From contig CALDMQ010000147.1 in assembly GCA_937917505.1 (NCBI GenBank), forward strand, positions 1 through 10,179: a stretch of DNA of 10,179 nt, written 5' to 3'. The notes under the pieces are model-generated. The model made no database searches. It was not told the DNA's origin and saw only the letters and a list, made by a program, of their open reading frames with translations. Below are positions 1-4,928 of the stretch, piece by piece. Positions within the stretch are counted from its first letter, which is position 1. Every line of letters begins with the position of its first letter. A program made the position numbers and the translations under genes. The DNA comes from an uncultured Erysipelotrichaceae bacterium (GTDB taxonomy: Bacteria; Bacillota_I; Bacilli_A; Erysipelotrichales; Coprobacillaceae).

Positions 1-280
1 TTTCAAAAAATGATAATAATATAGGAAACACAAACGTTGATACTAAAGTAGTCATCGCAAAAACTTTCCCCATAAAGAAGAAACCTAATACAAATAAAAC
101 AACATTAATCAATCCAACACTCATAGAAACAGGCAAGCCAAAATAATGCTCAAACACTATACCAATTCCAGAAACGCCACCTACAATAATATGATTTTCT
201 AAAATTAATGTACTAATAGAAAAAGCAATTAAAATATTCCCTAACAAAACACTTCCTAAATTCAATAACTTTTGTTTCAT
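1..280 (-). CDS. YitT-family (DUF161) membrane protein, N-terminal part
   Basis: The gene starts at the ATG complementary to 278-280, behind a GAGGTGAG ribosome site, and runs off the window after about 93 residues. The visible protein is very hydrophobic, with roughly two to three membrane spans. It contains ENHIIVGGVSGIGIVFEHYF followed by GLPVSMSVGLINVVLF, the typical opening of the YitT/YczE family: a first helix, then a GG(V/T)SG(I/L) turn, then a GLP motif before the next helix. These are integral membrane proteins whose transport substrate is not established. The C-terminal DUF2179 domain found in full-length members (about 280 aa) would lie outside the window. It is divergent from the Crp/Fnr-type regulator, and the dyad at 327-342 sits where its promoter should be, so it may be a target of that regulator. 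Family assignment is confident; substrate is unknown. Confidence 0.85.
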   Translation of the reverse strand, partial: MKQKLLNLGSVLLGNILIAFSISTLILENHIIVGGVSGIGIVFEHYFGLPVSMSVGLINVVLFVLGFFFMGKVFAMTTLVSTFVFPILLSFFE

Positions 281-326
281 ACTTCTCACCTCGATAAGTA
301 ATTTATCATAAATTCTTTCTTTAGAT

Positions 327-342
327 TGTAATCTATGTTACA
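327..342. promoter_or_regulatory. Crp/Fnr-type operator dyad TGTAA-N6-TTACA
   Basis: The sequence reads TGTAATCTATGTTACA, two perfect 5-bp inverted arms around a 6-bp centre. This is the geometry of Crp/Fnr-family sites (TGTGA-N6-TCACA). It lies 24 bp upstream of the regulator's start codon and 47 bp upstream of the divergent yitT-like start. A second, smaller dyad (AGATT-GT-AATCT, 323-334) overlaps it. The likely role is autoregulation of the Crp/Fnr gene and possibly control of the membrane protein. Binding is inferred from sequence only. Confidence 0.55.
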
Positions 343-366
343 TTTAGAAATGAAAGTGGTGAAAAT

Positions 367-990
367 ATGAAAATTCATGAAAACCTATTCAAATACTTTG
401 AAAAAGCTGGAAGAAAAGTGAACTATCATCCCCATGATATTATCTATATGCAAGAAGATGACAGTACAAGTTTGTATTTAATTATCAGTGGTCGTGTTCG
501 CGTTTATCATATGACTTCAAGTGGAGAAGAAGTCACATATGAAATTTTAGACAAGGGGCGTATTTTTGGAGAATCTTCTTTCTTTCAAAATGCATTACGT
601 CCTACGACAGTCTCCGCACTGAGTGATGTTGAATTAATTTCATGTCATCTTGAAGAATTATATCCATATCTCACAAGTTCCCAAGATTTAACTATTGCTC
701 TTTTACAACATATGGTTCAAAATTGTGATTATATGACTTCACTTTTAAAGAAATCTTATACTTATGACCGTTTTGAAAAAGTTGCGTCTTTTCTTTTAGA
801 ACAACCCCATAAACAAGTTCCTTATGTGATTAAATGGACTCATGAAGAAATCTCTACTCTTGTAGGTCTTTCTAGAGTGACAATTACGAAGGTACTTAAC
901 ATCTTTGTAAAACAAGGTTATATTCAAAATAAATATAGACAAATTATTGTTATTGATGAAAAAGGGTTAGAAAGTATTCTAAAGAAGTAA
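367..990 (+). CDS. Crp/Fnr-family transcriptional regulator
   Basis: The 207-aa product has normal Crp/Fnr length. Residues about 15-105 form the cyclic-nucleotide-binding-like beta barrel (SLYLIISGRVRVYHM, then GRIFGESSFF and LRPTTVSAL). A long dimer helix follows at about 105-140. The C-terminal winged helix-turn-helix at about 157-205 contains WTHEEISTLVGLSRVTITKVL. There is no N-terminal cysteine cluster, so it is not an iron-sulfur Fnr. The Glu-69 and Arg-78 region resembles a Crp pocket, but low-GC Gram-positives generally do not signal through cAMP, so the effector is unknown. The start at 367 follows a GTGGTG ribosome site. It is divergent from the YitT-family gene, with a matching operator dyad between them. 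No terminator is visible before the downstream tRNA promoter. Confidence 0.9.
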   Translation: MKIHENLFKYFEKAGRKVNYHPHDIIYMQEDDSTSLYLIISGRVRVYHMTSSGEEVTYEILDKGRIFGESSFFQNALRPTTVSALSDVELISCHLEELYPYLTSSQDLTIALLQHMVQNCDYMTSLLKKSYTYDRFEKVASFLLEQPHKQVPYVIKWTHEEISTLVGLSRVTITKVLNIFVKQGYIQNKYRQIIVIDEKGLESILKK

Positions 991-998
991 ATTTCTTA

Positions 999-1027
999 TT
1001 GATTTTCATTGTTATTCATACTATAAT
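999..1027 (+). promoter_or_regulatory. sigma-A promoter of the tRNA-Leu gene
   Basis: TTGATT (999-1004), a 17-bp spacer and a perfect TATAAT (1022-1027) lie 20 bp before the first tRNA base. Transcription would begin at about 1034, giving a leader of about 14 nt. This matches a stand-alone tRNA transcription unit. Confidence 0.7.
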
Positions 1028-1047
1028 AATTAAGCAATCTTTAATAT

Positions 1048-1134
1048 GCCCGGATGACGAAATTGGTAGACGCAGCAGACTCAAAATCTGCCGGTGTCAA
1101 AGCCGTGCCGGTTCGAGTCCGGCTCCGGGCACCA
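1048..1134 (+). tRNA. tRNA-Leu (anticodon CAA)
   Basis: This 87-nt class II tRNA has an encoded CCA. The acceptor stem pairs GCCCGGA with TCCGGGC, with discriminator A at 1131 and CCA at 1132-1134. The D-arm contains AATTGGTAGACGC. The anticodon stem GCAGA/TCTGC encloses loop CTCAAAA, giving anticodon CAA at 1082-1084, which reads UUG. The long variable arm CGGTGTCAAAGCCG is typical of leucine tRNAs, and the T arm is GCCGG-TTCGAGT-CCGGC. All stems are intact, so the gene appears functional. I see no second copy of its 3' end in the window, so there is no evidence here for use as an attachment site. Confidence 0.98.
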
Positions 1135-1254
1135 TTTAAGGATTATCGAACACAAGACTAAATGAATACTATTTGATGAAATAAAAAATCAACCGTAGGT
1201 TATATTTATCAGTAATCTCCCACGATTGAATCTAATCAATTTATTAAATAGGTC
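1135..1254. other. Gene-free spacer after the tRNA
   Basis: I see no coding sequence with a ribosome site here. Only short hairpins are visible, such as AACC-GTA-GGTT near 1191-1201 and an ATTGA/TCAAT pair near 1226-1240. There is no clear T-run terminator for the tRNA. The spacer separates the conserved block from the accessory genes. Confidence 0.5.
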
Positions 1255-1282
1255 TTGCACCTTATATTTAATATGCTATAAT
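1255..1282 (+). promoter_or_regulatory. Strong sigma-A promoter for a small RNA
   Basis: TTGCAC (1255-1260), a 16-bp spacer and a perfect TATAAT (1277-1282), preceded by TG two bases before the -10 box (ATGC-TATAAT). The expected start is about 1289. No open reading frame with a ribosome site follows before a strong terminator at 1371-1407, so the product is probably an untranslated RNA. Confidence 0.6.
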
Positions 1283-1324
1283 TATTACATATTAAGTATA
1301 CAAGTTACTTAATGTAATTATTAT
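1278..1324. repeat. Long imperfect inverted repeat over a promoter start
   Basis: The arms are ATAAT-T-ATTAC-AT-ATTAAGTA on the left and TACTTAAT-GTAAT-T-ATTAT on the right, around a 7-nt loop (1299-1305). That gives 18 paired bases, one T/T mismatch and a 2-nt bulge. It covers part of the -10 box and the predicted start site. It could be an operator, the 5' hairpin of the small RNA, or both. Confidence 0.6.
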
Positions 1325-1407
1325 ATAGATATGATCAGTACTTGTTGCGAAAGTTACTGCTTATATATTGAAATGACTTCTATTTCCTAGATAGAAGTTA
1401 TTTTTTT
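1289..1407 (+). ncRNA. Predicted structured small RNA
   Basis: A strong promoter and a strong terminator bracket about 120 nt with three hairpins. Hairpin 1 is ATTAAGTA/TACTTAAT (1291-1313). Hairpin 2 is CAGTACTT/AAG(T)TACTG with loop GTTGCGA (1336-1359), the only G-rich exposed loop. Hairpin 3 is the terminator (1371-1407). The only ATG frame of note, at 1331 (19 codons), has no ribosome site and ends in the terminator loop. The motif AAGTTAYT recurs at 1302, 1351 and 1396, about 45-48 nt apart, which could reflect degenerate repeats. I do not recognise the RNA family. Candidates are a trans-acting regulator or an antitoxin RNA whose partner is lost. Ends are inferred. Confidence 0.5.
1371..1407 (+). 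terminator. Rho-independent terminator of the small RNA
   Basis: The perfect 8-bp stem ACTTCTAT/ATAGAAGT has a 7-nt loop. It is extended outward by a G-U pair and by A-T pairs into seven T (1401-1407). Confidence 0.85.
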
Positions 1408-1599
1408 GTCTTAAAAACTCTTTTTATCATTATAACATGGATATTTTTTCATTTCCACTTGTTAATGATATTTTTTTGTGAATTTTAGAACATTTTTTAA
1501 TATATTCTCTTTTCAATTATTATTATACCACTCTCCTCTATAAAAATCAACTACAATATAATCTTTTTTATTATATATAATAATGTAGTAATTATTTTA
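1408..1599. other. AT-rich gene-free spacer
   Basis: I find no gene here on either strand. It contains runs of seven to eight T and a perfect 16-bp AT-only palindrome TTATTATATATAATAA at 1568-1583, just upstream of the promoter of the 76-aa gene. That palindrome could be an operator or simply AT-rich composition. On the minus strand a GAGGAGAG motif (near 1533-1540) is followed only by very short frames. Confidence 0.4.
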
Positions 1600-1628
1600 T
1601 TGATTTTAAATATTATAAGTTATATAAT
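1600..1628 (+). promoter_or_regulatory. sigma-A promoter of the 76-aa gene
   Basis: TTGATT (1600-1605), a 17-bp spacer and TATAAT (1623-1628) lie 20 bp upstream of the start codon. This is the same promoter form as that of the tRNA gene. Confidence 0.6.
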
Positions 1629-1648
1629 ATTAATGAGGTGAAATAAAT

Positions 1649-1879
1649 ATGATAAAAACTAAAATTAAAACCTTAATGGCCATATACGAAAAAAGCAATA
1701 AAGATATTGCCAGATGTCTAAATAAAGATTATCAGGTTTTCACAAACAAATTAAGCAAGAGTACATTCAAAACAGACGAACTTATTAAAATAGGAATTGA
1801 AACTGGCACACGTCTAGCTTTTATAGATGACAACAATAATCCTGTTGTTATCTTTACAGAAGATGACCTTATAAAATAA
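1649..1879 (+). CDS. Small HTH-like (Xre-type) DNA-binding protein
   Basis: The 76-aa protein starts behind a good GAGGTG ribosome site. Residues about 5-50 read as a compact helix-turn-helix of the Cro/C1 kind: a first helix (KIKTLMAIYEKS), then NKDIARCLNKDYQVFTNKLSK, where IA-x-CL and the QVF-x-NKL recognition helix match the usual pattern. A helix FKTDELIKIGIETGTRLAF and an acidic tail (DNNNPVVIFTEDDLIK) follow. Such short single-domain proteins are common in Bacillota accessory DNA and usually act as small regulators. It stands alone, with its own promoter and the palindromic hairpin at 1883-1908 directly after the stop. The target is unknown, and DNA binding is inferred from the motif only. 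Confidence 0.65.
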   Translation: MIKTKIKTLMAIYEKSNKDIARCLNKDYQVFTNKLSKSTFKTDELIKIGIETGTRLAFIDDNNNPVVIFTEDDLIK

Positions 1880-1882
1880 AAG

Positions 1883-1908
1883 ATAACATGGCAAAGTTGC
1901 CATGTTAT
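1883..1908. repeat. Dispersed palindrome, copy 1 (possible terminator)
   Basis: A perfect inverted repeat with 12-bp arms around a 2-bp centre. The core CATGGCAAAGTTGCCATG lies at 1887-1904. It starts four bases after the stop codon of the 76-aa gene. As RNA it would form a stable hairpin, but the following TTATATATG has no true U-run, so termination would be weak. The same core occurs at 4882 (inverted) and 7698. Confidence 0.9.
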
Positions 1909-1944
1909 ATATGAAATGATACTTATCTATCAACATATTATATA

Positions 1945-1973
1945 TTGATAATCCAAGGTATACAAATTAATAT
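1945..1973 (+). promoter_or_regulatory. Possible promoter before the remnant region
   Basis: TTGATA (1945-1950), a 17-bp spacer and TAATAT (1968-1973). A transcript from about 1980 would carry a TGCCAA-CCAA-TTGGCA hairpin (1992-2007), then the hairpin at 2032-2053, then the short frame at 2076. In AT-rich DNA such matches can arise by chance. Confidence 0.35.
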
Positions 1974-2024
1974 ATTTGTAAAAAATATAACTGCCAACCA
2001 ATTGGCAAAGTCAATATTCTGGTG

Positions 2025-2053
2025 AAAAAATGAGCGAGGGAATTCTCTCACTC
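2025..2053 (-). terminator. Terminator-like hairpin, better on the minus strand
   Basis: Read on the minus strand, GAGTGAG pairs with CTCGCTC (7 bp, one U-G) and runs into A plus six T (complement of 2025-2030). On the plus strand the same stem has a C/A mismatch and is followed only by the interrupted run TATTTTATTTT. It is therefore mainly a minus-strand signal, perhaps a backup for the operon ending at 2326. Confidence 0.5.
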
Positions 2054-2075
2054 TATTTTATTTTGCAAGGTTATT

Positions 2076-2123
2076 ATGAAATTAGAAAGTGGGAAATTAC
2101 ATTTTATCAAAGATGAATTTTAA
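2076..2123 (+). pseudogene. 15-codon frame, possible remnant of a toxin-like gene
   Basis: ATG at 2076 is preceded by AAGG at correct spacing and encodes MKLESGKLHFIKDEF before TAA. From memory, the FIKDEF opening resembles the N-terminus of small endoribonuclease-type toxins (type III ToxN/CptN-like), which are normally about 150 aa. I cannot verify this. The layout here, a possible promoter, a hairpin RNA segment, a further hairpin, then a ribosome site and the frame, is like that of type III toxin-antitoxin loci. If so, nearly all the toxin is gone, because minus-strand terminators begin immediately downstream. A chance frame is the main alternative. Confidence 0.3.
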
Positions 2124-2145
2124 AAAAATGTTGAGTTAAACTCAA
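2122..2145 (-). terminator. Terminator-like hairpin, minus strand
   Basis: The minus strand reads TTGAGTTTAACTCAA and then CA plus seven T. The palindrome (2131-2145) can form a 5-bp stem with a 5-nt loop before the U-run. The stem is short, so efficiency is uncertain. It lies 12 bp beyond the stronger terminator at 2158-2198. Confidence 0.45.
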
Positions 2146-2157
2146 TTTAATCAAAAC

Positions 2158-2198
2158 AAAAAAAGAGTTAGGTATTCGAAATAAAGAACTCTAACTCT
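2158..2198 (-). terminator. Rho-independent terminator of the 268-aa/92-aa operon
   Basis: On the minus strand the 8-bp stem AGAGTTAG/CTAACTCT (2164-2171 with 2191-2198) is followed by a T-run from 2163 down to 2158. It lies about 130 bp after the stop codon of the 92-aa membrane protein. The loop is long, about 19 nt. Confidence 0.65.
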
Positions 2199-2325
2199 AT
2201 AAATATAACACAACCACATCTTCATACTTATTTTCATCACAGTACAGAAAATATCAAACATTCAAAATTAACGATATAACATTTATTGAAAAATTTTAAA
2301 GTTGTTACTACACTATAATAAACAA

Positions 2326-2604
2326 CTACTTATTTTTTTCTTTTACAAAGAATGAGACACCTAATAGTATAAAAAACACTAGCTTTGTATAGGTGTAAAT
2401 ACCAATAAGTTCAAAATTGCTAACTTCCCAACTTAAACCTATTTGGTTATGTTTGTACAGTTCAACTACACTCAAAACAATCCATAACACACATAATATT
2501 TTTAAGGTACATAAAAGGAATTTCGATATTTCTTTTTTTAAAATTACTCTTACTAATATAAAAATCAAACACAATAAAATAATTTCTAAAATTATATATA
2601 GCAT
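2326..2604 (-). CDS. Small three-helix membrane protein (possible immunity protein)
   Basis: The 92-aa protein starts behind GGAAGG and is strongly hydrophobic. It has three likely membrane spans at about residues 1-20, 30-50 and 68-86, with positive residues in the KKEISK loop and at the KEKNK tail. I do not recognise the family. It lies 32 bp downstream of the exported 268-aa protein on the same strand, with no terminator between, so the two are almost certainly co-transcribed. A small multi-span membrane protein just after a secreted protein gene is the usual place for a bacteriocin immunity protein; this role is inference. The overlapping plus-strand frame (2417-2701) has no ribosome site and was not accepted. 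Confidence 0.6.
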   Translation of the reverse strand: MLYIILEIILLCLIFILVRVILKKEISKFLLCTLKILCVLWIVLSVVELYKHNQIGLSWEVSNFELIGIYTYTKLVFFILLGVSFFVKEKNK

Positions 2605-2636
2605 TTCTATTTACCTTCCAAACTATTTTTTATATG

Positions 2637-3443
2637 TTATTTACTTTTATATACGCCTGTACCATAATATTTTGCTGGTTCTTTTGCAGTTGGATATGTA
2701 GACCAAACCTCTGAAAGAGAATGACTATACCATTTCCCTTGATATGAAGTCATGTAATAGCAACTAATCAAGCCTTTTTTTGCTTTATAAGCATCTTCAT
2801 AAGGTGCTTTTTTTACCCAAGAATCTATTTCACTTACTGTCAAATACGCTGCCATTGCAGAACCTCCAAATCCTAACCAAGTGCACAATGACGTAGCTAA
2901 GGCTTTTGAAATTCCTTTTACTGTTAATTTACTTACAGCAGCTGATAAAGTTTTAGAACCTAAAACAGATGATAAAGCTCCTAGAAATTTATCTTTAGTA
3001 GAAGAAACGCTCAAAGCTGTAAAAACATTCTTAGCATGTTCCTTAGAAATATATTCAACAGACTTCATCCAGATATTACCATTAGACACTGTATTAGGAG
3101 CACCAGATTTATAAGTCCAATAACCACCCCTTGTTTGATTAGCATGTGATTTTCCACTAAGTACCCCATCCATAATTCCATAAGTCGAAATATCAGATTC
3201 GCTTTGCATTGTATTTAATGCATTTTTTACTTGTGTTTCCATATATTCAGTGAAACTTGGAGATGTTTCAGGATCTAAAATATATGGTTTTTCTGCTGAG
3301 CCATCACCACTTATAATAGAGTTTTCTATTTCTGACTCATAAATCCTATCCATATTTATTGCATTAACAGGATTTGTTTGAATCATTCCTAGACAAATTG
3401 CCAAACTCATCGTTAATATTAATAACTTTTTTAATTTTTTCAT
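2637..3443 (-). CDS. Exported protein, unknown, possibly bacteriocin-like
   Basis: The 268-aa protein starts at 3443 behind GAGGAG. Residues 1-28 are a clear Sec signal peptide (MKKLKKLL, hydrophobic core to ICLGM, likely cleavage after NPVNA). The mature N-terminus has SGDGSAEKPYIL (45-56) followed by a helical SFTEYMETQVKNAL segment. A Gly/Ala-rich hydrophobic stretch at about 178-203 (ISKALATSLCTWLGFGGSAM) could insert into a membrane. The C-terminus is Tyr/Trp-rich (SYQGKWYSHSLSEVWSTYP). There are only two mature cysteines (187 and 218) and no LPXTG anchor or enzyme motif, so it is probably released. Its strong own promoter, the following small membrane protein and the internal amphipathic/hydrophobic segment suggest a large unmodified bacteriocin, but no family match was confirmed. 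Confidence 0.7.
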   Translation of the reverse strand: MKKLKKLLILTMSLAICLGMIQTNPVNAINMDRIYESEIENSIISGDGSAEKPYILDPETSPSFTEYMETQVKNALNTMQSESDISTYGIMDGVLSGKSHANQTRGGYWTYKSGAPNTVSNGNIWMKSVEYISKEHAKNVFTALSVSSTKDKFLGALSSVLGSKTLSAAVSKLTVKGISKALATSLCTWLGFGGSAMAAYLTVSEIDSWVKKAPYEDAYKAKKGLISCYYMTSYQGKWYSHSLSEVWSTYPTAKEPAKYYGTGVYKSK

Positions 3444-3541
3444 AAATTTCTCTCCTCTTTTTGTCAGTATTGTTTAAAAATCCGTTATTCTTTAATTACT
3501 CAACCAATCCTCCTTTATCTTTTATTATAATATATAATTAA

Positions 3542-3570
3542 ATTTTAAACACTTACATTACATTTGTCAA
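3542..3570 (-). promoter_or_regulatory. Near-consensus promoter of the 268-aa gene
   Basis: On the minus strand, a perfect TTGACA (3565-3570), a 17-bp spacer and TAAAAT (3542-3547). Transcription from about 3535 gives a leader of about 90 nt. The leader contains an unused full Shine-Dalgarno, AAAGGAGG (3509-3516), followed only by a three-codon TTG frame. This is the closest to consensus of all promoters seen in the window. Confidence 0.75.
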
Positions 3571-3609
3571 GCATTACTTATGTTATCTATGTATTGTTTT
3601 ATAATTCTA

Positions 3610-3622
3610 ATTGTTATACAAT
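3610..3622. promoter_or_regulatory. Possible PadR operator
   Basis: ATTGT-TAT-ACAAT is a perfect dyad 17 bp before the PadR start codon, overlapping a possible -10 box (TATACA/TATAAT region). PadR repressors usually bind dyads at their own promoters, so autorepression is plausible. The exact PadR consensus (ATGT-N8-ACAT) is not met. Confidence 0.35.
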
Positions 3623-3638
3623 ATATATGGGTGATTAA

Positions 3639-3971
3639 ATGTCAAAATCTAATAATTTTTTTAAAATGGAGATGCTTTTATTAAAAATCCTTGAAGAAAA
3701 AGATTGCTATGGTTATGAAATAGTACAATCTATTAAAAAATTATCTAATGATAATATCAAACTACAAGAAGGTACTATGTATCCTATATTATATAAGCTC
3801 GAAGAAAAAAATTATATTTCTAGTCAAAGAGTATTGGTTGGAAAAAGATTATCTAGAGTTTATTATCATTTAGAAACCAAAGGAAAATTATATCTTCAAG
3901 AGATATATGATGATTACAAAAATATGATAACTGTCATTAACAATATTATGGAGGGGAAAAATAATGAATAG
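3639..3971 (+). CDS. PadR-family transcriptional regulator
   Basis: The 110-aa protein starts behind GGGTG. It is a compact PadR winged helix: MEMLLLKILEEKDCYGYEIVQSI (about residues 11-33, with the diagnostic YGYEI), then the LQEGTMYPILYKLEEKNYI recognition helix (42-60), and the wing with KRLSRVYYHLETKGKLYL (68-85). The short C-terminal helix is that of subfamily 2, which has minimal dimerisation helices. It overlaps the next gene by 8 bp, so it is translated together with it. In such operons PadR usually represses its own transcript until an envelope or chemical signal appears; the signal here is unknown. Confidence 0.93.
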   Translation: MSKSNNFFKMEMLLLKILEEKDCYGYEIVQSIKKLSNDNIKLQEGTMYPILYKLEEKNYISSQRVLVGKRLSRVYYHLETKGKLYLQEIYDDYKNMITVINNIMEGKNNE

Positions 3972-4335
3972 TGCAATTAAAAAATATATCAAAACATGTA
4001 AATTGTTGTTTCCGGTTTACGGTTCAAAAGAAAGGAAATATTTAAATAACATAAAACAACATCTCATAGATATATCTTTAGAAGAAAAATTAAATTATGA
4101 TCAAATAATCGAAAGATATGGCGAACCATCAAATGTAATAGCAAGCTATTATGAGCAAGAAGGTTATTTGAATATTATTAATAAAGTAAAATTATTTTCA
4201 CTTATTAGAAAATCTATAATTGTTCTACTAATTTTGATTTCTATTTTTCTATGTTATAAAAGTTACAATTTACATCAACAATATTTAGAAATAAAAAATA
4301 GTAGCAATGGTTATTTTGAAGAAGTTATTGAATAA
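3964..4335 (+). CDS. DUF6120-like (DUF1700-related) single-span membrane protein
   Basis: The 123-aa protein starts inside the end of the PadR gene, behind GGAGGGG at good spacing. Residues 1-75 are a soluble charged domain with KTCKLLFPVYGSKERKYL and IERYGEPSNVIASYYEQEGY. The G-E-P and Y-G-x-P features resemble the HAAS/DUF1700 modules that commonly accompany PadR regulators. One membrane span follows at about 84-99 (SIIVLLILISIFLCY), then a short outer tail. From memory it fits DUF6120. The PadR-plus-membrane-partner layout suggests that the membrane protein tunes PadR activity or senses the envelope; this is inferred from related operons. The next gene begins 14 bp after its stop. Confidence 0.65.
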   Translation: MNSAIKKYIKTCKLLFPVYGSKERKYLNNIKQHLIDISLEEKLNYDQIIERYGEPSNVIASYYEQEGYLNIINKVKLFSLIRKSIIVLLILISIFLCYKSYNLHQQYLEIKNSSNGYFEEVIE

Positions 4336-4349
4336 GGAGAAATATAAAT

Positions 4350-4808
4350 ATGAAAAAAATATTATTATCATTTTTAATATTATCAACACTTTGTTTTACA
4401 AGCATACAGTCATCTAACGCATTAACGAATCAAGCAATTATAACACAAGTGTTTGAAGACGGGAGTTACATAGAAGAAACTATAGAAGAATCATCTTCTA
4501 TAACAAGAAGCACAATTACCAAAACTAAAACGTCTACTTATAGAGGAGCAGATGGGTCTGCCTTGTGGTCTGTATCAGTCAAAGGAACTTTTAGTTATAA
4601 CGGTTCTACAGCTACTTGTACTAAATCAGAAGTTAGTAAAAAAAATTATTCATTAACATGGAAATTGAGCAATGCAAAAGCATCAAAAAGTGGAAACAAA
4701 GCTATTGCAAGTGTGAAAGCGACAGAATATACATCAAATGGTGCTATATCAAGAACCATCAATAAAACTGTTACATTAACATGTAGCCCAAAAGGGGTTT
4801 TATCTTAA
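4350..4808 (+). CDS. Exported beta-rich protein, unknown
   Basis: The 152-aa protein starts behind AAGGAG. Residues 1-24 are a signal peptide with probable cleavage after SSNA. The mature part is a Ser/Thr/Lys-rich beta domain. TKTKTSTYRGADGSALWSV is followed by KGTFSYNGSTATCT and by KTVTLTCSPKG. The two mature cysteines (90 and 145) are well placed for one disulfide that ties the strands into a sandwich. There is no sortase motif, lipobox or enzyme site, so it is probably released or loosely wall-associated. Similar domains are frequent in Clostridia secretomes, but I know of no assigned function. It is last in the PadR operon and ends 66 bp before a strong terminator, so it is the likely output of the regulated unit. 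Confidence 0.7.
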   Translation: MKKILLSFLILSTLCFTSIQSSNALTNQAIITQVFEDGSYIEETIEESSSITRSTITKTKTSTYRGADGSALWSVSVKGTFSYNGSTATCTKSEVSKKNYSLTWKLSNAKASKSGNKAIASVKATEYTSNGAISRTINKTVTLTCSPKGVLS

Positions 4809-4874
4809 TAAAATCTACTATCTAAATTGATATAGTTGTAGCAAACATAGAATAATATGATATCGAACTACATT

Positions 4875-4908
4875 AAAACAGCATGGCAACTTTGCCATGT
4901 TGTTTTTT
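4875..4908 (+). terminator. Terminator containing dispersed palindrome copy 2
   Basis: The core CATGGCAACTTTGCCATG (4882-4899) is the exact reverse complement of copies 1 and 3. The stem extends outward by one G-U pair and several A-T pairs. A run of six T at 4903-4908 makes this copy a clear Rho-independent terminator for the PadR operon. Reversed, it has a short A/T tract that could weakly serve the opposing S24 gene. Confidence 0.85.
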
Positions 4909-4928
4909 ATTTTATAAGTTATATATAT

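Noticed and set aside
1048..1134. tRNA-Leu as an attachment site for the element
   Set aside because: No second copy of the tRNA 3' end is visible in the window, and large serine recombinases rarely use tRNA genes. The recombinase is also more than 6 kb away.
1331..1390. 19-codon ATG frame within the small RNA
   Set aside because: It has no ribosome site, and its stop falls in the terminator loop. The frame (MISTCCESYCLYIEMTSIS) does not look like a type I toxin, which would be hydrophobic with a membrane span.
2417..2701. Plus-strand frame of 94 codons
   Set aside because: No ribosome site; it lies antisense to the two well-supported minus-strand genes and has low-complexity composition.
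2881..3114. Plus-strand frame of 77 codons
   Set aside because: Antisense shadow of the exported 268-aa protein, which has a signal peptide, ribosome site and promoter.
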